From positions 186,001-250,000 of the forward strand of contig NZ_JAVDDX010000002.1 in assembly GCF_030848575.1 (NCBI RefSeq): a DNA stretch of 64,000 bases, read 5' to 3'. Of this stretch, positions 25,461 through 35,576 are shown one piece after another (positions within the stretch are counted from its first letter, which is position 1; each line of letters starts with the position of its first letter). The position numbers and the translations under genes were made by a program. The notes below the pieces were generated by a model. The model had not been told where the DNA came from. It searched no databases and was given only the letters and a program-made list of their open reading frames with translations. This DNA comes from Haloarcula sp. H-GB4 (GTDB lineage Archaea > Halobacteriota > Halobacteria > Halobacteriales > Haloarculaceae).

Positions 25461-26702
25461 CTACGCGAGCGGGTCGCACAGCGCCCACTCGTCCGTCTTG
25501 GGGTCGAGGTTCGAAGGTTCTGCGCCGCGGTCGGTTACGATGCCGGCGTGGTAGTAGATCGCCTTCAATTGGAACACAGTGGGGGCGTGATAGACGCTGC
25601 CGTCGGTGAGTTCCGAACGGCGGAGTTCACCGTCGCCAGTCAGAACGCGCTGGCGGACCGCCTCGTCACCACGGAGGAACAGTTCGACGGTGAACTCGGG
25701 GTGCAGCGCGTGGAGGTACTCGACAAACTCGACGAGCGACGGGGACTCGTAGCTGTCCCGGTGGCAGGCGTAGAGCCCGTCAACGAGGAGTTCCGTGGCT
25801 GGGTAGTCGGAGACGACGCGACGGACGAGCTGGCCCCACTGTGGTGCGATGTCGATGAACCGCCTTCGGGAGCGCTGCCAGTCCTCGAACCTGCAGAGTG
25901 CGGCGTCGATGTCGCCGACCGTCCGGAGCGCGAACCGGACAACCTCCCGACCCAGCGGCGTCAGCGTGAGCGTTCCCTGTCCGGTGTCGATCAGGTTCAG
26001 AAACGCCGCACCGGCAAGAGCGCCGTCAACGGCCCCAACGACGTGGGAAGAAAGCAGATCCCGTGCGTCGCAGTCGTGGTGGACGGCCAGCGGCACCGCG
26101 ATGTAGTTTTTCGGATGATTGAGTCCGAAGTTCTGGCCGGCGACGCCCTGGGCGCTGGCCTGGAACCGGATGGCTGATGCGGCGTCCATCGACCCGTGGC
26201 CGACCACGCGGGGCCGTTCCAGAACTGCCACTGAGCCGTCTGATTCGACGCCCAGCACGCCGACGTTCAGCTCACGGGCCATCGTCCGCGCGGCGGTGGA
26301 GATACCGCTCCGGGGCGCGGTCAGGAAGGCCACGTTGGCCTCGTTAAGCCGGTCGTGGGCCTGCACGACTCCACGTTCGGCGTCGACGCCGCCGTTGCCC
26401 GTGTAGCCCTTTGCCTCGACGGCGATCAGCGGCGGCCGGTCACCGAGTCGGTCGACGGACAGCAGGTCCGTCGAGAGCGCCTGTACGCCGACGAGGTCGG
26501 GATAGCCTGTTCCGACACGGACGTGGTTGAACGGCGCGAGCGTCGCCTGTACGGACGCCTCGATGGGCGTGTCGTCCAGCCAGCGCTGCTGTGCGAACTG
26601 CGTGTCCGCGACGACGTAGGCGTCCTCGCAGTCCGTGAACAGCCGGTCTTTCGTCCGGGCGAGTACCTGTGGCTCGGAGAGCCCCGACGCCGTTGTGGCC
26701 AT
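25461..26702 (-). CDS. PD-(D/E)XK nuclease-like protein with C-terminal winged-helix-like region
   Basis: This 413-residue protein is not a family I can name, but a restriction-endonuclease-like core is visible near residues 60-135. GYPDLVGVQ (Asp69) is followed by PPLIAVEAKGYTG (Glu96-x-Lys98) and GVVQAHDRLN (Gln114), then the strand NVAFLTAPRSGI. This order (D...ExK...Q) fits PD-(D/E)XK enzymes of the Mrr/Holliday-resolvase side of the superfamily. A later segment (FLNLIDTGQGTLTLTPLGRE, about 280-300) looks like a winged helix-turn-helix. No methyltransferase or helicase is adjacent, so a restriction system is not supported. Its neighbour on the same strand is a squalene/phytoene synthase, functionally unrelated. 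Confidence 0.65.
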   Translation of the reverse strand: MATTASGLSEPQVLARTKDRLFTDCEDAYVVADTQFAQQRWLDDTPIEASVQATLAPFNHVRVGTGYPDLVGVQALSTDLLSVDRLGDRPPLIAVEAKGYTGNGGVDAERGVVQAHDRLNEANVAFLTAPRSGISTAARTMARELNVGVLGVESDGSVAVLERPRVVGHGSMDAASAIRFQASAQGVAGQNFGLNHPKNYIAVPLAVHHDCDARDLLSSHVVGAVDGALAGAAFLNLIDTGQGTLTLTPLGREVVRFALRTVGDIDAALCRFEDWQRSRRRFIDIAPQWGQLVRRVVSDYPATELLVDGLYACHRDSYESPSLVEFVEYLHALHPEFTVELFLRGDEAVRQRVLTGDGELRRSELTDGSVYHAPTVFQLKAIYYHAGIVTDRGAEPSNLDPKTDEWALCDPLA

Positions 26703-26888
26703 AACCGGCGTTCACACAGGGCGGACATGAGTGTTCTGTCCCCGGACGAGCGACAGCAGGCATCTGGTGCAGTGCTACACCACCCGACGGCGGTATCTAC
26801 CATAGCACAGTAACAGGACGAGATGACAGCGATGCGGTCGAACAACCGACAGGGCGGATGCGAAAAATGGGAATGTCTCTGCTGGTCG

Positions 26889-27944
26889 TCAGTACTGGTG
26901 GAGCGGCTGTTGGCGGATTTTGGCCCGTAACTCCCCGATTGAAGGGTCGCCGTCACCGCCGAACTGCTGTGTTACGGAGTGGACCTCCTCGCGGGAGATT
27001 TTGACGTTGCCCTGCTCGATGACATCGGCGGGTCGTTCGCGGAGTTCACGGATCGTGCCGACCGCAAGCAGGAACGGAATGGCCCACGCTGAGAGGGTGT
27101 TGCCGCGGGTTTCGGGCATGGCTTCGAGCCACGCCTGCGCGTCGTCGAGATAGCCCTCTGCTCGCTCGGTCACCTGCTCGATGACGGGGACCAGCGAGTC
27201 GACATTGTCTGTGTCGCTCACGTCGCTGTGGTCAAGGCCCTGCTCGTGGAGCAGTTCAAGCGGGAGGTAGACGTTGTTTTCTTCTTCCATGTCCGTCGCG
27301 GCGTCCTTGGCGACGTTGACGAGCTGGAGCAGCAGGGCAAAGGAGCGGGCGTTTTCCTCCATCTGGGCGATCTGCTCGTCGGTGGCTTCGTGGGAGACCA
27401 GCCCGGTCACCAGCGTCCCGACGGTACCAGCGGCGTACCAGCAGTACTCTTCGAGTTCGTCGAGCGTCTTGATTCGAAGCCCACCGGCATCGGCGTAGCG
27501 GTCGACGAACATCGCCATCCCATCGACGAGTTCCCGGACCGGCCCGCGGATGGTCTGCGTGGAGTGGTCGTCAAGCGTCTGAAACACGTCGACGATACGG
27601 CCTGCGTTCTCGACGACTTCCCAGTCCGCGTTCGTCGTCGTGGGTATCCACTCCCCGACGGCGTCGTGGAACGACGACACCGTCGTCCCGCTCGACGGTT
27701 CGAGCGAGCGGCTGTACGTCTGTAGGAGTTCGGTCTGTACCGCTGGAGGGAGGTGACCGGCGTCCTCAATCGTGTCAGCCACACGGCAAAGTAGATAGCC
27801 CAGACAGATGTCCCGGGCCATCGGTTCGTTGAGTTCCGAAATTGTGAGACTAAACGTCCGCGACACACGATGGACAGCATCGTAGCACCACTCGATGTCT
27901 TCCGAAGACGACCGGTCTGTGTGGTTCTGAGACATTCCCGACAT
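26889..27944 (-). CDS. Squalene/phytoene synthase family protein (probably squalene-synthase-type)
   Basis: Trans-isoprenyl diphosphate synthase that joins two prenyl diphosphates head to head (FPP to squalene, or GGPP to phytoene). In the 351-residue product both Asp-rich Mg-binding motifs are present: RVADTIEDAG (first) and NVAKDATDMEEE (second), with SRTFSLTISELNEPMARDI near the N-terminus. The overall pattern resembles haloarchaeal squalene synthases more than carotenoid CrtB, but the sequence alone does not settle the substrate. A TATA-like TTTTTATCATC (27961-27971, minus strand) lies 25 bases before the ATG at 27944, supporting that start and a leaderless message. Confidence 0.85.
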   Translation of the reverse strand: MSGMSQNHTDRSSSEDIEWCYDAVHRVSRTFSLTISELNEPMARDICLGYLLCRVADTIEDAGHLPPAVQTELLQTYSRSLEPSSGTTVSSFHDAVGEWIPTTTNADWEVVENAGRIVDVFQTLDDHSTQTIRGPVRELVDGMAMFVDRYADAGGLRIKTLDELEEYCWYAAGTVGTLVTGLVSHEATDEQIAQMEENARSFALLLQLVNVAKDAATDMEEENNVYLPLELLHEQGLDHSDVSDTDNVDSLVPVIEQVTERAEGYLDDAQAWLEAMPETRGNTLSAWAIPFLLAVGTIRELRERPADVIEQGNVKISREEVHSVTQQFGGDGDPSIGELRAKIRQQPLHQY

Positions 27945-28086
27945 CCGGGGTAGGGCATACGATGATAAAAATGGGACGGCTACGGTGTCGGTTCCGTCCC
28001 GGTCACGGTTCGGTGTTCCGACAGACTCAGGAGTGTCCGAGCCTAGTTTACCGTATGAATGGCATAGTGACCGGGAGGGCACAACC

Positions 28087-28314
28087 GTGAACAATCAGGA
28101 CGCAGTAGTGTTGGCGCTGACGGTCGTTGCTGCGATCATCCTCCCGGGCCTCGCAAACTGGGGATTCAGCATGCTCGGCTACCCCTGGGTCGGAAGCGCT
28201 GTCTGGGCGCTGGGGTACGGTCTCGGCGTCGTTTTCATCTGGTACGAGTGGGTCCGGCCGCTCGATATCACTGGGCCAGAAGGAACCGGTCGAAGTGAGG
28301 ACTCGGGCGAGTAA
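28087..28314 (+). CDS. Small two-helix membrane protein
   Basis: From the GTG at 28087 the product is 75 residues: two transmembrane helices (AVVLALTVVAAIILPGLANW and WVGSAVWALGYGLGVVFIWY), then WVRPLDITG and an acidic tail. No family recognised. It is divergent from the squalene synthase gene, so a role near membrane lipids is possible but unsupported. In-frame codons upstream of the GTG are basic and not membrane-like, hence this start. Confidence 0.65.
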   Translation: MNNQDAVVLALTVVAAIILPGLANWGFSMLGYPWVGSAVWALGYGLGVVFIWYEWVRPLDITGPEGTGRSEDSGE

Positions 28315-28381
28315 CCCGCTGCTTGACTTCGCTTGACTACCAGCTATCAGTTTTTCCTGCCAGTTCCGTCCGAAGAATACA

Positions 28382-28405
28382 GTTGTTGAAAAAACTTCAT
28401 ACAAC
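28382..28405. promoter_or_regulatory. Near-perfect inverted repeat upstream of the GH68 promoter
   Basis: GTTGT-TGAA, five bases (AAAAC), TTCA, one unpaired T, then ACAAC: both parts pair in mirror order. It lies about 25 bases ahead of the TATA element CTTTATAG (28429-28436), which itself sits 25 bases before the GH68 ATG at 28460. This position suits an activator or repressor site controlling fructan metabolism. No regulator gene is next to it. Confidence 0.45.
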
Positions 28406-28459
28406 ACCCGTGGTACCCTCTCGACAAGCTTTATAGCCGTGGTCGGCCCAACGTGAGAT

Positions 28460-29797
28460 ATGACAAACGAGGCGCTCGGCGAGAGTCGTCCCGGAACGAA
28501 GGGGCGCGCCGGCTGGACACGCGAGCAGGCGAGTCGGATCAAGCGGACCGACGACACCGTTGCTCCCATCGTCTACCCACCCGAAGCCGAGCAGATCCCC
28601 GAGGTCCATATCTGGGACACCTGGTTTCTCCGTAACCGCGACGGCACGCTGGCGACGGTCGACGGCTACCGGGTCTGTTTCTCGCTGACCGCCCCATCGG
28701 ACCTGTTGCCCGGCAAGCGCCACGACGTGGCGACCATCCGCTGTTTCTACTCCGACGACGGTCGCAACTGGCACAACGCCGGCCCGGTGTTCGAGGACGC
28801 GCTGGGCCAGCGCCAGTGGGCCGGGTCCGCACTGCATGACGACGACGGCAGCGTCTATCTGTTCTACACTGCGGCCGGCGAGGACGGAGCCGAGGACCTG
28901 ACCTACACCCAGCGTATTGTCGGTGCAGGCGGCGGCAGCATCAACACGACCGACGGGTTCAAGCTCTCGGGTCCGTGGACTCACCACGAACTGCTCCAGC
29001 CAGACGGCGACCGCTACGAGCGCGAAGACCAGTCCCGCGGGATGATCTACACCTTCCGGGACCCGTGGTTCTTCGAAGACCCCGAAACGGGCGAGACGTG
29101 GCTCCTGTTTGAGGCGAACACACCGGTTCCGGAGGGCAGCGACGTCTGCGGTGGCGACGCCGCACTACAGGAGTTCAACGGGAGCGTGGGCATCGCTCGC
29201 TCGCCGACGGGCGACCCGCTGGCGTGGGAGCTTGAAGACCCGCTGCTCGACGCTGTAGGCGTCAATCAGGAACTCGAACGGCCGCATATCGTGTACCGTG
29301 ACGGCCTGTACTACCTCTTTATCTCCAGCCACCGCCACACGTTCGCGCCGGGGCTTGCAGGGTTCGACGCGCTGTACGGGTTCGTCGCCGAGGACCTCCG
29401 CGGCGATTACGTCCCGCTAAACGAGTCCGGCCTCGTCGCCACCAACCCCGAGAACGCGCCGTTCCAGTCCTACTCGTGGATGGCGTTCCCTCACGACGAC
29501 GAGGTGCTGGTCCAGAGCTTCTTCAACTACTACGATTTCGACGGTGACACGCTGGACGAGATCGCTCATCTGTCCGAGTCCGAGCAGATGCGCCGCTTCG
29601 GCGGCTCGCTCGGCCCGACGCTCCGACTCGACGTGGAGGGGAACCGGACGCGCATTATCGGGTCGCTCGGGCACTGGCACATCCCGCTGGAGGGCGAGAC
29701 GCTCCCGCTGACTGACCGAGAGCTGATTCGGCGCGGGAAAGGCAACGATACCGGTGCCGGTGGCTACGGCGCCCGAACCGAGGCTGAGCGGAAGTAG
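28460..29797 (+). CDS. Glycoside hydrolase family 68 fructosyltransferase (levansucrase/inulosucrase type)
   Basis: GH68 enzymes split sucrose and build beta-fructans, or hydrolyse sucrose. In this 445-residue protein the catalytic triad is visible: the nucleophile in IWDTWFLRN (near residue 54), the transition-state stabiliser in YTFRDPWFFED, and the acid/base in QELERPHIVYRDG. The five-bladed-propeller repeats (YSDDGRNWH, SALHDDDGSVYLFYTA) fit the family. There is no Sec or Tat signal peptide, whereas bacterial levansucrases are exported. Transcription appears leaderless from TTTATAG near 28430. It is convergent with a GH32 gene (44 bases between stops), forming a sucrose/fructan pair. Confidence 0.9.
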   Translation: MTNEALGESRPGTKGRAGWTREQASRIKRTDDTVAPIVYPPEAEQIPEVHIWDTWFLRNRDGTLATVDGYRVCFSLTAPSDLLPGKRHDVATIRCFYSDDGRNWHNAGPVFEDALGQRQWAGSALHDDDGSVYLFYTAAGEDGAEDLTYTQRIVGAGGGSINTTDGFKLSGPWTHHELLQPDGDRYEREDQSRGMIYTFRDPWFFEDPETGETWLLFEANTPVPEGSDVCGGDAALQEFNGSVGIARSPTGDPLAWELEDPLLDAVGVNQELERPHIVYRDGLYYLFISSHRHTFAPGLAGFDALYGFVAEDLRGDYVPLNESGLVATNPENAPFQSYSWMAFPHDDEVLVQSFFNYYDFDGDTLDEIAHLSESEQMRRFGGSLGPTLRLDVEGNRTRIIGSLGHWHIPLEGETLPLTDRELIRRGKGNDTGAGGYGARTEAERK

Positions 29798-29841
29798 GGC
29801 GCCTCGAAGCGGGCTTTTTGCAGGAATCCGGCCGAGGCTGT

Positions 29842-32088
<2,247 letters not shown>

Positions 32089-32192
32089 TCAGCGCGGGCC
32101 GCTGTCGAAGTCGGGAGTGGCTCCGTAAAGAGATACAATAGCCAGAGCAGTGGCTGACGGCGGACTATCGATGAAAAAGCGGGCGGAACCGG

Positions 32193-32327
32193 TCAGTGAA
32201 CGCGGGCGTTGCGGGCCTCGGCCTTCCAGTCGATGACGGTTTCGTGACAACTGGGACAGACGAACTCGGTGAGTTTTGTCGTCTGATCGTTGTATGACAT
32301 CCGCGTGCCACAGTTGGTGCAATCCAT
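32193..32327 (-). CDS. Short zinc-ribbon protein
   Basis: A 44-residue protein with two CxxC pairs (MDCTNCGTRM and FVCPSCHETV), the pattern of a single zinc ribbon. Such mini-proteins are abundant in haloarchaea and most have no known function. The ATG at 32327 is chosen because a TATA-like TTTATATCC (minus strand, about 32354-32362) lies 25-30 bases upstream; a longer reading frame adds only basic residues. Confidence 0.75.
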   Translation of the reverse strand: MDCTNCGTRMSYNDQTTKLTEFVCPSCHETVIDWKAEARNARVH

Positions 32328-32597
32328 TATAATTGTATATATTCTACTGAAGGATATAAATTTTCTCCTGACCATAGTCGGGCCGGGCGGGAGACAGGCT
32401 GTAACACCCGTTTAGTGGCAGTACGTCACATGAGGGATGGTAAACAGCCACAATTAATAACGAGGGTAGGGGTTCTCCGCAAGTGCCGTCGAGAGCAGAG
32501 AGTGGGAAGACACAGTCGGAGAGCCCGTTTCGTGTCCGTCGGCCGGCAGACGGCTGTCTGACTTAGCTTTAGATATCAGGCCCACGTAGCCGAGCAT

Positions 32598-32783
32598 ATG
32601 CCACGTACCCGACTCGGCGGGGAGTCGTCGCAGGAGCGACGGGGTGGTGGTCTCTCAACCGACGCAACCAGCCTCGGAATCGACACTGACGTATTCGAAC
32701 TGCTCTCGACCGACCACGGTCACGAGATGGGACAGTCCGAGCCCAGAATCGAACGGTGGCTGGACTGCTGGCTGAATCCCTAG
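32598..32783 (+). CDS. Possible small protein, unknown
   Basis: A 61-codon frame (MPRTRLGGESSQERRGG...) preceded by an AT-rich CTTTAGATATC about 28 bases upstream of its ATG, which would suit a leaderless gene. Its TAG overlaps the stop codon of the actin-like gene in a CTAG palindrome. The composition is mixed and no domain is seen. It may be a real small protein or simply a chance frame in a 270-base gap; the rest of that gap (32376-32597) holds nothing I recognise. Confidence 0.3.
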   Translation: MPRTRLGGESSQERRGGGLSTDATSLGIDTDVFELLSTDHGHEMGQSEPRIERWLDCWLNP

Positions 32784-33874
32784 TTGGTTTCGACGAGACG
32801 CGCCGCGATCCGTTGCGCGCCAATGGTCGGCGCGATGTCCGGTTCGTCAGCAGCGATGACGTCAATATCGCGGTTCAGCTCCGCACTGAGTCGTTCTTCG
32901 AACTCGTCAACAATGCCGGGGATGCAGGCCATACCACCGGTGATGGCGATCGGGCGGTCCAGCGCGAGCTGGTACACTTTCATGTAATCGTTCGCCAGCT
33001 CCGGCAGGAACGTGTTCGCCAGTTCGTCGACGGCGTCATCGAGGTACTCGTTGACTGCGTCCATCACAGAGCGCTCGATGGTGAATTCGTGTGAGCCACC
33101 GCCGGGCTGCTGGATGATGTCCGTGAACGGCTCGAAATCGACGAAGTCGGCGTGCTCTTCTTTGTATTCACGGGCAGTCTGATTGTCGATGTTGACACGG
33201 CCTTGCGTTTCTTCCTCGACGTAGTTGGCGATCATCCGGTCGACTTCGTTCCCGGTCACCGCGCCCGTCGTGAAGGGGGAGAGCTGCTCGCCGCGACGGT
33301 ACGCGGAGGCTTCGAGGTTCGTCGACCCCATGTTGACAGCGACGAATATCTCGTCGATGGCTTCGAGGTCGTCACCAAATGCCGGGATGGAGCCACACAG
33401 CGATTCCGGATAGCTCTCGACGAGGTCCAGCCCGATAGAGGAGTTCTCGATGACGTTCTGGAGGTTCTCCAGCCCAGTCGGATTGTCGATGGTCGGGATG
33501 GCGTACACGACGCCGCTGTGTTCCGGGATGTCATGTTCGTCGATAATAGCCTCGAAGAACGTCTTGGTCATCTCGGCCCGGTCGGCGTCTTCGGGGAGCC
33601 CCGACCGAAGCATGTACTCAACGCGGTCCGGATACTCGCGGGCCGCTTCTTCGCCGTAGAGGATCTTCTCCTCGCCGGTCAGGGCGTCCTCGTACGTCGC
33701 CATGCACGTCAGTGTCTTGATGATCCGGTTCTCCGTGCCGTGTTCGCCCGGCAGGGCAATGACGGTCCGGGTGCTCCCGAGCTTGACCCCGACCGGAACA
33801 GCGGCAGCGCCGTCCGACGACACACCGGCGTCCGATTCGGACCCGGTGTCGTCGTCCGCATCCTCGTCACTCAT
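32780..33874 (-). CDS. Actin/Hsp70-fold (ASKHA) ATPase, actin-like protein
   Basis: This 364-residue protein shows the motifs of the actin/MreB/Hsp70 superfamily. The phosphate-1 loop is VGVKLGSTRTVIALPGE (about 28-44), the phosphate-2 region EIFVAVNMGSTNLEASAYRR (about 175), and the adenosine motif ITGGMACIPGIVDEF (about 320). Residues 1-24 are a disordered acidic tail. The length is near that of MreB-like and archaeal actin-like filament proteins and too short for Hsp70 with its substrate domain. It could be a haloarchaeal cytoskeletal actin, but identity with any described one is not verified. The TATA (ATATATAT, 33901-33908) lies about 27 bases before the ATG. It neighbours ArlD/E-like, ParA-like and CheW-like genes. 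Confidence 0.8.
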   Translation of the reverse strand: MSDEDADDDTGSESDAGVSSDGAAAVPVGVKLGSTRTVIALPGEHGTENRIIKTLTCMATYEDALTGEEKILYGEEAAREYPDRVEYMLRSGLPEDADRAEMTKTFFEAIIDEHDIPEHSGVVYAIPTIDNPTGLENLQNVIENSSIGLDLVESYPESLCGSIPAFGDDLEAIDEIFVAVNMGSTNLEASAYRRGEQLSPFTTGAVTGNEVDRMIANYVEEETQGRVNIDNQTAREYKEEHADFVDFEPFTDIIQQPGGGSHEFTIERSVMDAVNEYLDDAVDELANTFLPELANDYMKVYQLALDRPIAITGGMACIPGIVDEFEERLSAELNRDIDVIAADEPDIAPTIGAQRIAARLVETN

Positions 33875-34014
33875 ATACGGTCGTCCTTGTCGACCGCCCG
33901 ATATATATCCTCTCCCTAGTATTCAGGACTGATAGCTGTCACCTCGGGGATCTGATACTGAATTCTCCTCAATAGCAGGGATTCAAAGGAAAGAATTGGT
34001 GCTGAAAACGAACC

Positions 34015-34500
34015 TTATGTCATCGCAGTGAGCTTCGCAACGTAGACGAGACTTAGCATATGGTCGTCGACGCTCAGTTCGTTGTCGTCGTTGGTCGCGG
34101 ACTCGTCGATACCAAGCAGATAATCCGAGAGGTCGTCCTGCACGTCCTCTGTTATCCAGTCGATCGAACGATAGTAATCGAGCGCTTCGTCCGCCCCCTT
34201 ATACCCGGAGTGCATCAGCAGGAACTCAAGCCACTCGAAGACCACGAACTCCGCAGCGTAGGTCTCGGGCAGTGCTTCGAGATAGGGCTTCTCGTGGGCG
34301 TCACCACCGAGGAACGGCAGCAGTTCACGGTACAGCCCGGAGCGGAACGAACTCCCCGCAAGCACCTCTTCATCGGCGTCGTCAAGCCCCATGTCAAGGT
34401 CCGTCGGGTCCGGGACGTCCTCGTCGCCCATCCCGTTGCCCCGCTGACGAGCCATCTTCCGTAACTCGTCGAGGTCGTAATCGCGCGGGTTGATGGTCAT
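34015..34500 (-). CDS. Archaellum FlaD/FlaE (ArlD/E)-domain protein
   Basis: The C-terminal half of this 161-residue protein carries the ArlD/E signature: YLEALPETYAAEFVVFEWLE, then LLMHSGYKGADEALDYYRSI and WITEDVQDDLSDYLLG (about 85-140). In haloarchaea ArlD and ArlCE form the cytosolic ring under the archaellum motor and receive the chemotaxis signal through CheF. This stand-alone copy lies outside any arl operon in this window, beside an actin-like gene and opposite ParA and CheW genes. A GTG nine bases upstream is possible; ATG 34500 is preferred, about 25-30 bases after a TATA-like ATTTATCATTG (minus strand, near 34525-34534). Confidence 0.8.
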   Translation of the reverse strand: MTINPRDYDLDELRKMARQRGNGMGDEDVPDPTDLDMGLDDADEEVLAGSSFRSGLYRELLPFLGGDAHEKPYLEALPETYAAEFVVFEWLEFLLMHSGYKGADEALDYYRSIDWITEDVQDDLSDYLLGIDESATNDDNELSVDDHMLSLVYVAKLTAMT

Positions 34501-34670
34501 GATACTCACCCTTCAATCTACACAATGATAAATCTTGCACACCGTCAGACGGCCGTCATGCACACGCTCGCGGGCGTTTCCGTCTCGTCCGCGTTCCGTC
34601 CCCCAGTTGCGACGTTGATAATCGGGACCACATTTTTATAGTGACTCGGAGTCGACCTGTGGATACTTGG

Positions 34671-35576
34671 ATGATGAACCGGCAATCAGAAACCGGTCCA
34701 GCCCGCTTCTGTGTGACCAACGCGAAAGGCGGGACCGGAAAGACGACAGTTGCTATCAACGTAGCCGGTGCACTGAACGACCGCGGCCGGGACGTCCTCT
34801 TTATCGACCTCGACCCCCAGGGCAACGCCACAGAAGGCGTCGGCCTCGTCGAGGCGTACGACGCCGACCCGCCGACGCTGTTCGACGCACTGACCGGCAA
34901 CCCATCGGCGCTGGGTGAGCTTATCTGTGAGGGTGAGGAGATGGACGTGATCCCCTCCAGCATCGATATGCTTCAGGCCGAGCACGAACTGACCATCGCC
35001 GACCTCATCGCCCGGGCCAACACCAAGGGCGGGGATATCGACCAGGCCGCGCTGGCTTCGTTCGCTATCAACATCACGCCGGAGATGGTCACGGGGTCGC
35101 ACGCGCTCGACACGCTCGACCGGGCGCTGTCGACGCTCGATGCCGACTACGACTACGTCATCATCGACTGCCCGCCGTTCTACGGGAAGCTGACCGACAC
35201 CGGCATGTACGCCGCACAGAACGTGCTCATTCCCGCACTGACCGAAGCGACCTCCGAGCGAGCCATCGAACTGTTGATGGACCAGATGGCCGCGATGGAG
35301 CGCCAGACCGACGCGTCGATCAACACGCTCGGCGTCGTCGCCAACCGGGTCGAAACGACATCCGAAGACGAGACGATGCTCGAATGGTTTAACATGGCGT
35401 TCCCGGACAGCCCCGTCTGGGAGGTCCGCAAACGGGTAGCGCTGCAGCGCGCGTTCAGCGCTGGCCAGTCTATCTTCGCGACCGAGGAATCGTGTGATAT
35501 GGCGGCTGTCTTCGAGGACATCGCCGCAGAACTCGACGAGCAGTTCGGCTTTACCGACACAGAGGTACCAGCATGA
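34671..35576 (+). CDS. ParA/MinD-superfamily P-loop ATPase
   Basis: A 301-residue ATPase with the deviant Walker A motif NAKGGTGKTTVAINVA at the N-terminus, the switch I-type segment FIDLDPQGNATEGVG, and the Walker B-type YVIIDCPPFYG. These are the ParA (Soj/cargo-positioning) marks rather than MinD; there is no C-terminal amphipathic membrane helix. Its stop overlaps the start of a CheW-domain gene (ATGA), so the two are translated together. In bacteria ParA-type ATPases encoded beside chemotaxis genes place chemosensory arrays, which suggests a similar role. TATA at about 34633-34641 (TTTTTATAG), close to a leaderless start. Confidence 0.85.
   Translation: MMNRQSETGPARFCVTNAKGGTGKTTVAINVAGALNDRGRDVLFIDLDPQGNATEGVGLVEAYDADPPTLFDALTGNPSALGELICEGEEMDVIPSSIDMLQAEHELTIADLIARANTKGGDIDQAALASFAINITPEMVTGSHALDTLDRALSTLDADYDYVIIDCPPFYGKLTDTGMYAAQNVLIPALTEATSERAIELLMDQMAAMERQTDASINTLGVVANRVETTSEDETMLEWFNMAFPDSPVWEVRKRVALQRAFSAGQSIFATEESCDMAAVFEDIAAELDEQFGFTDTEVPA

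Noticed and set aside
25461..26702. PD-(D/E)XK protein as part of a restriction-modification system
   Set aside because: No methyltransferase, specificity subunit or helicase in the neighbourhood.
32780..33874. Actin-like protein as full-length DnaK/Hsp70
   Set aside because: It is too short (364 residues) and lacks the substrate-binding domain and the DnaK linker motif.
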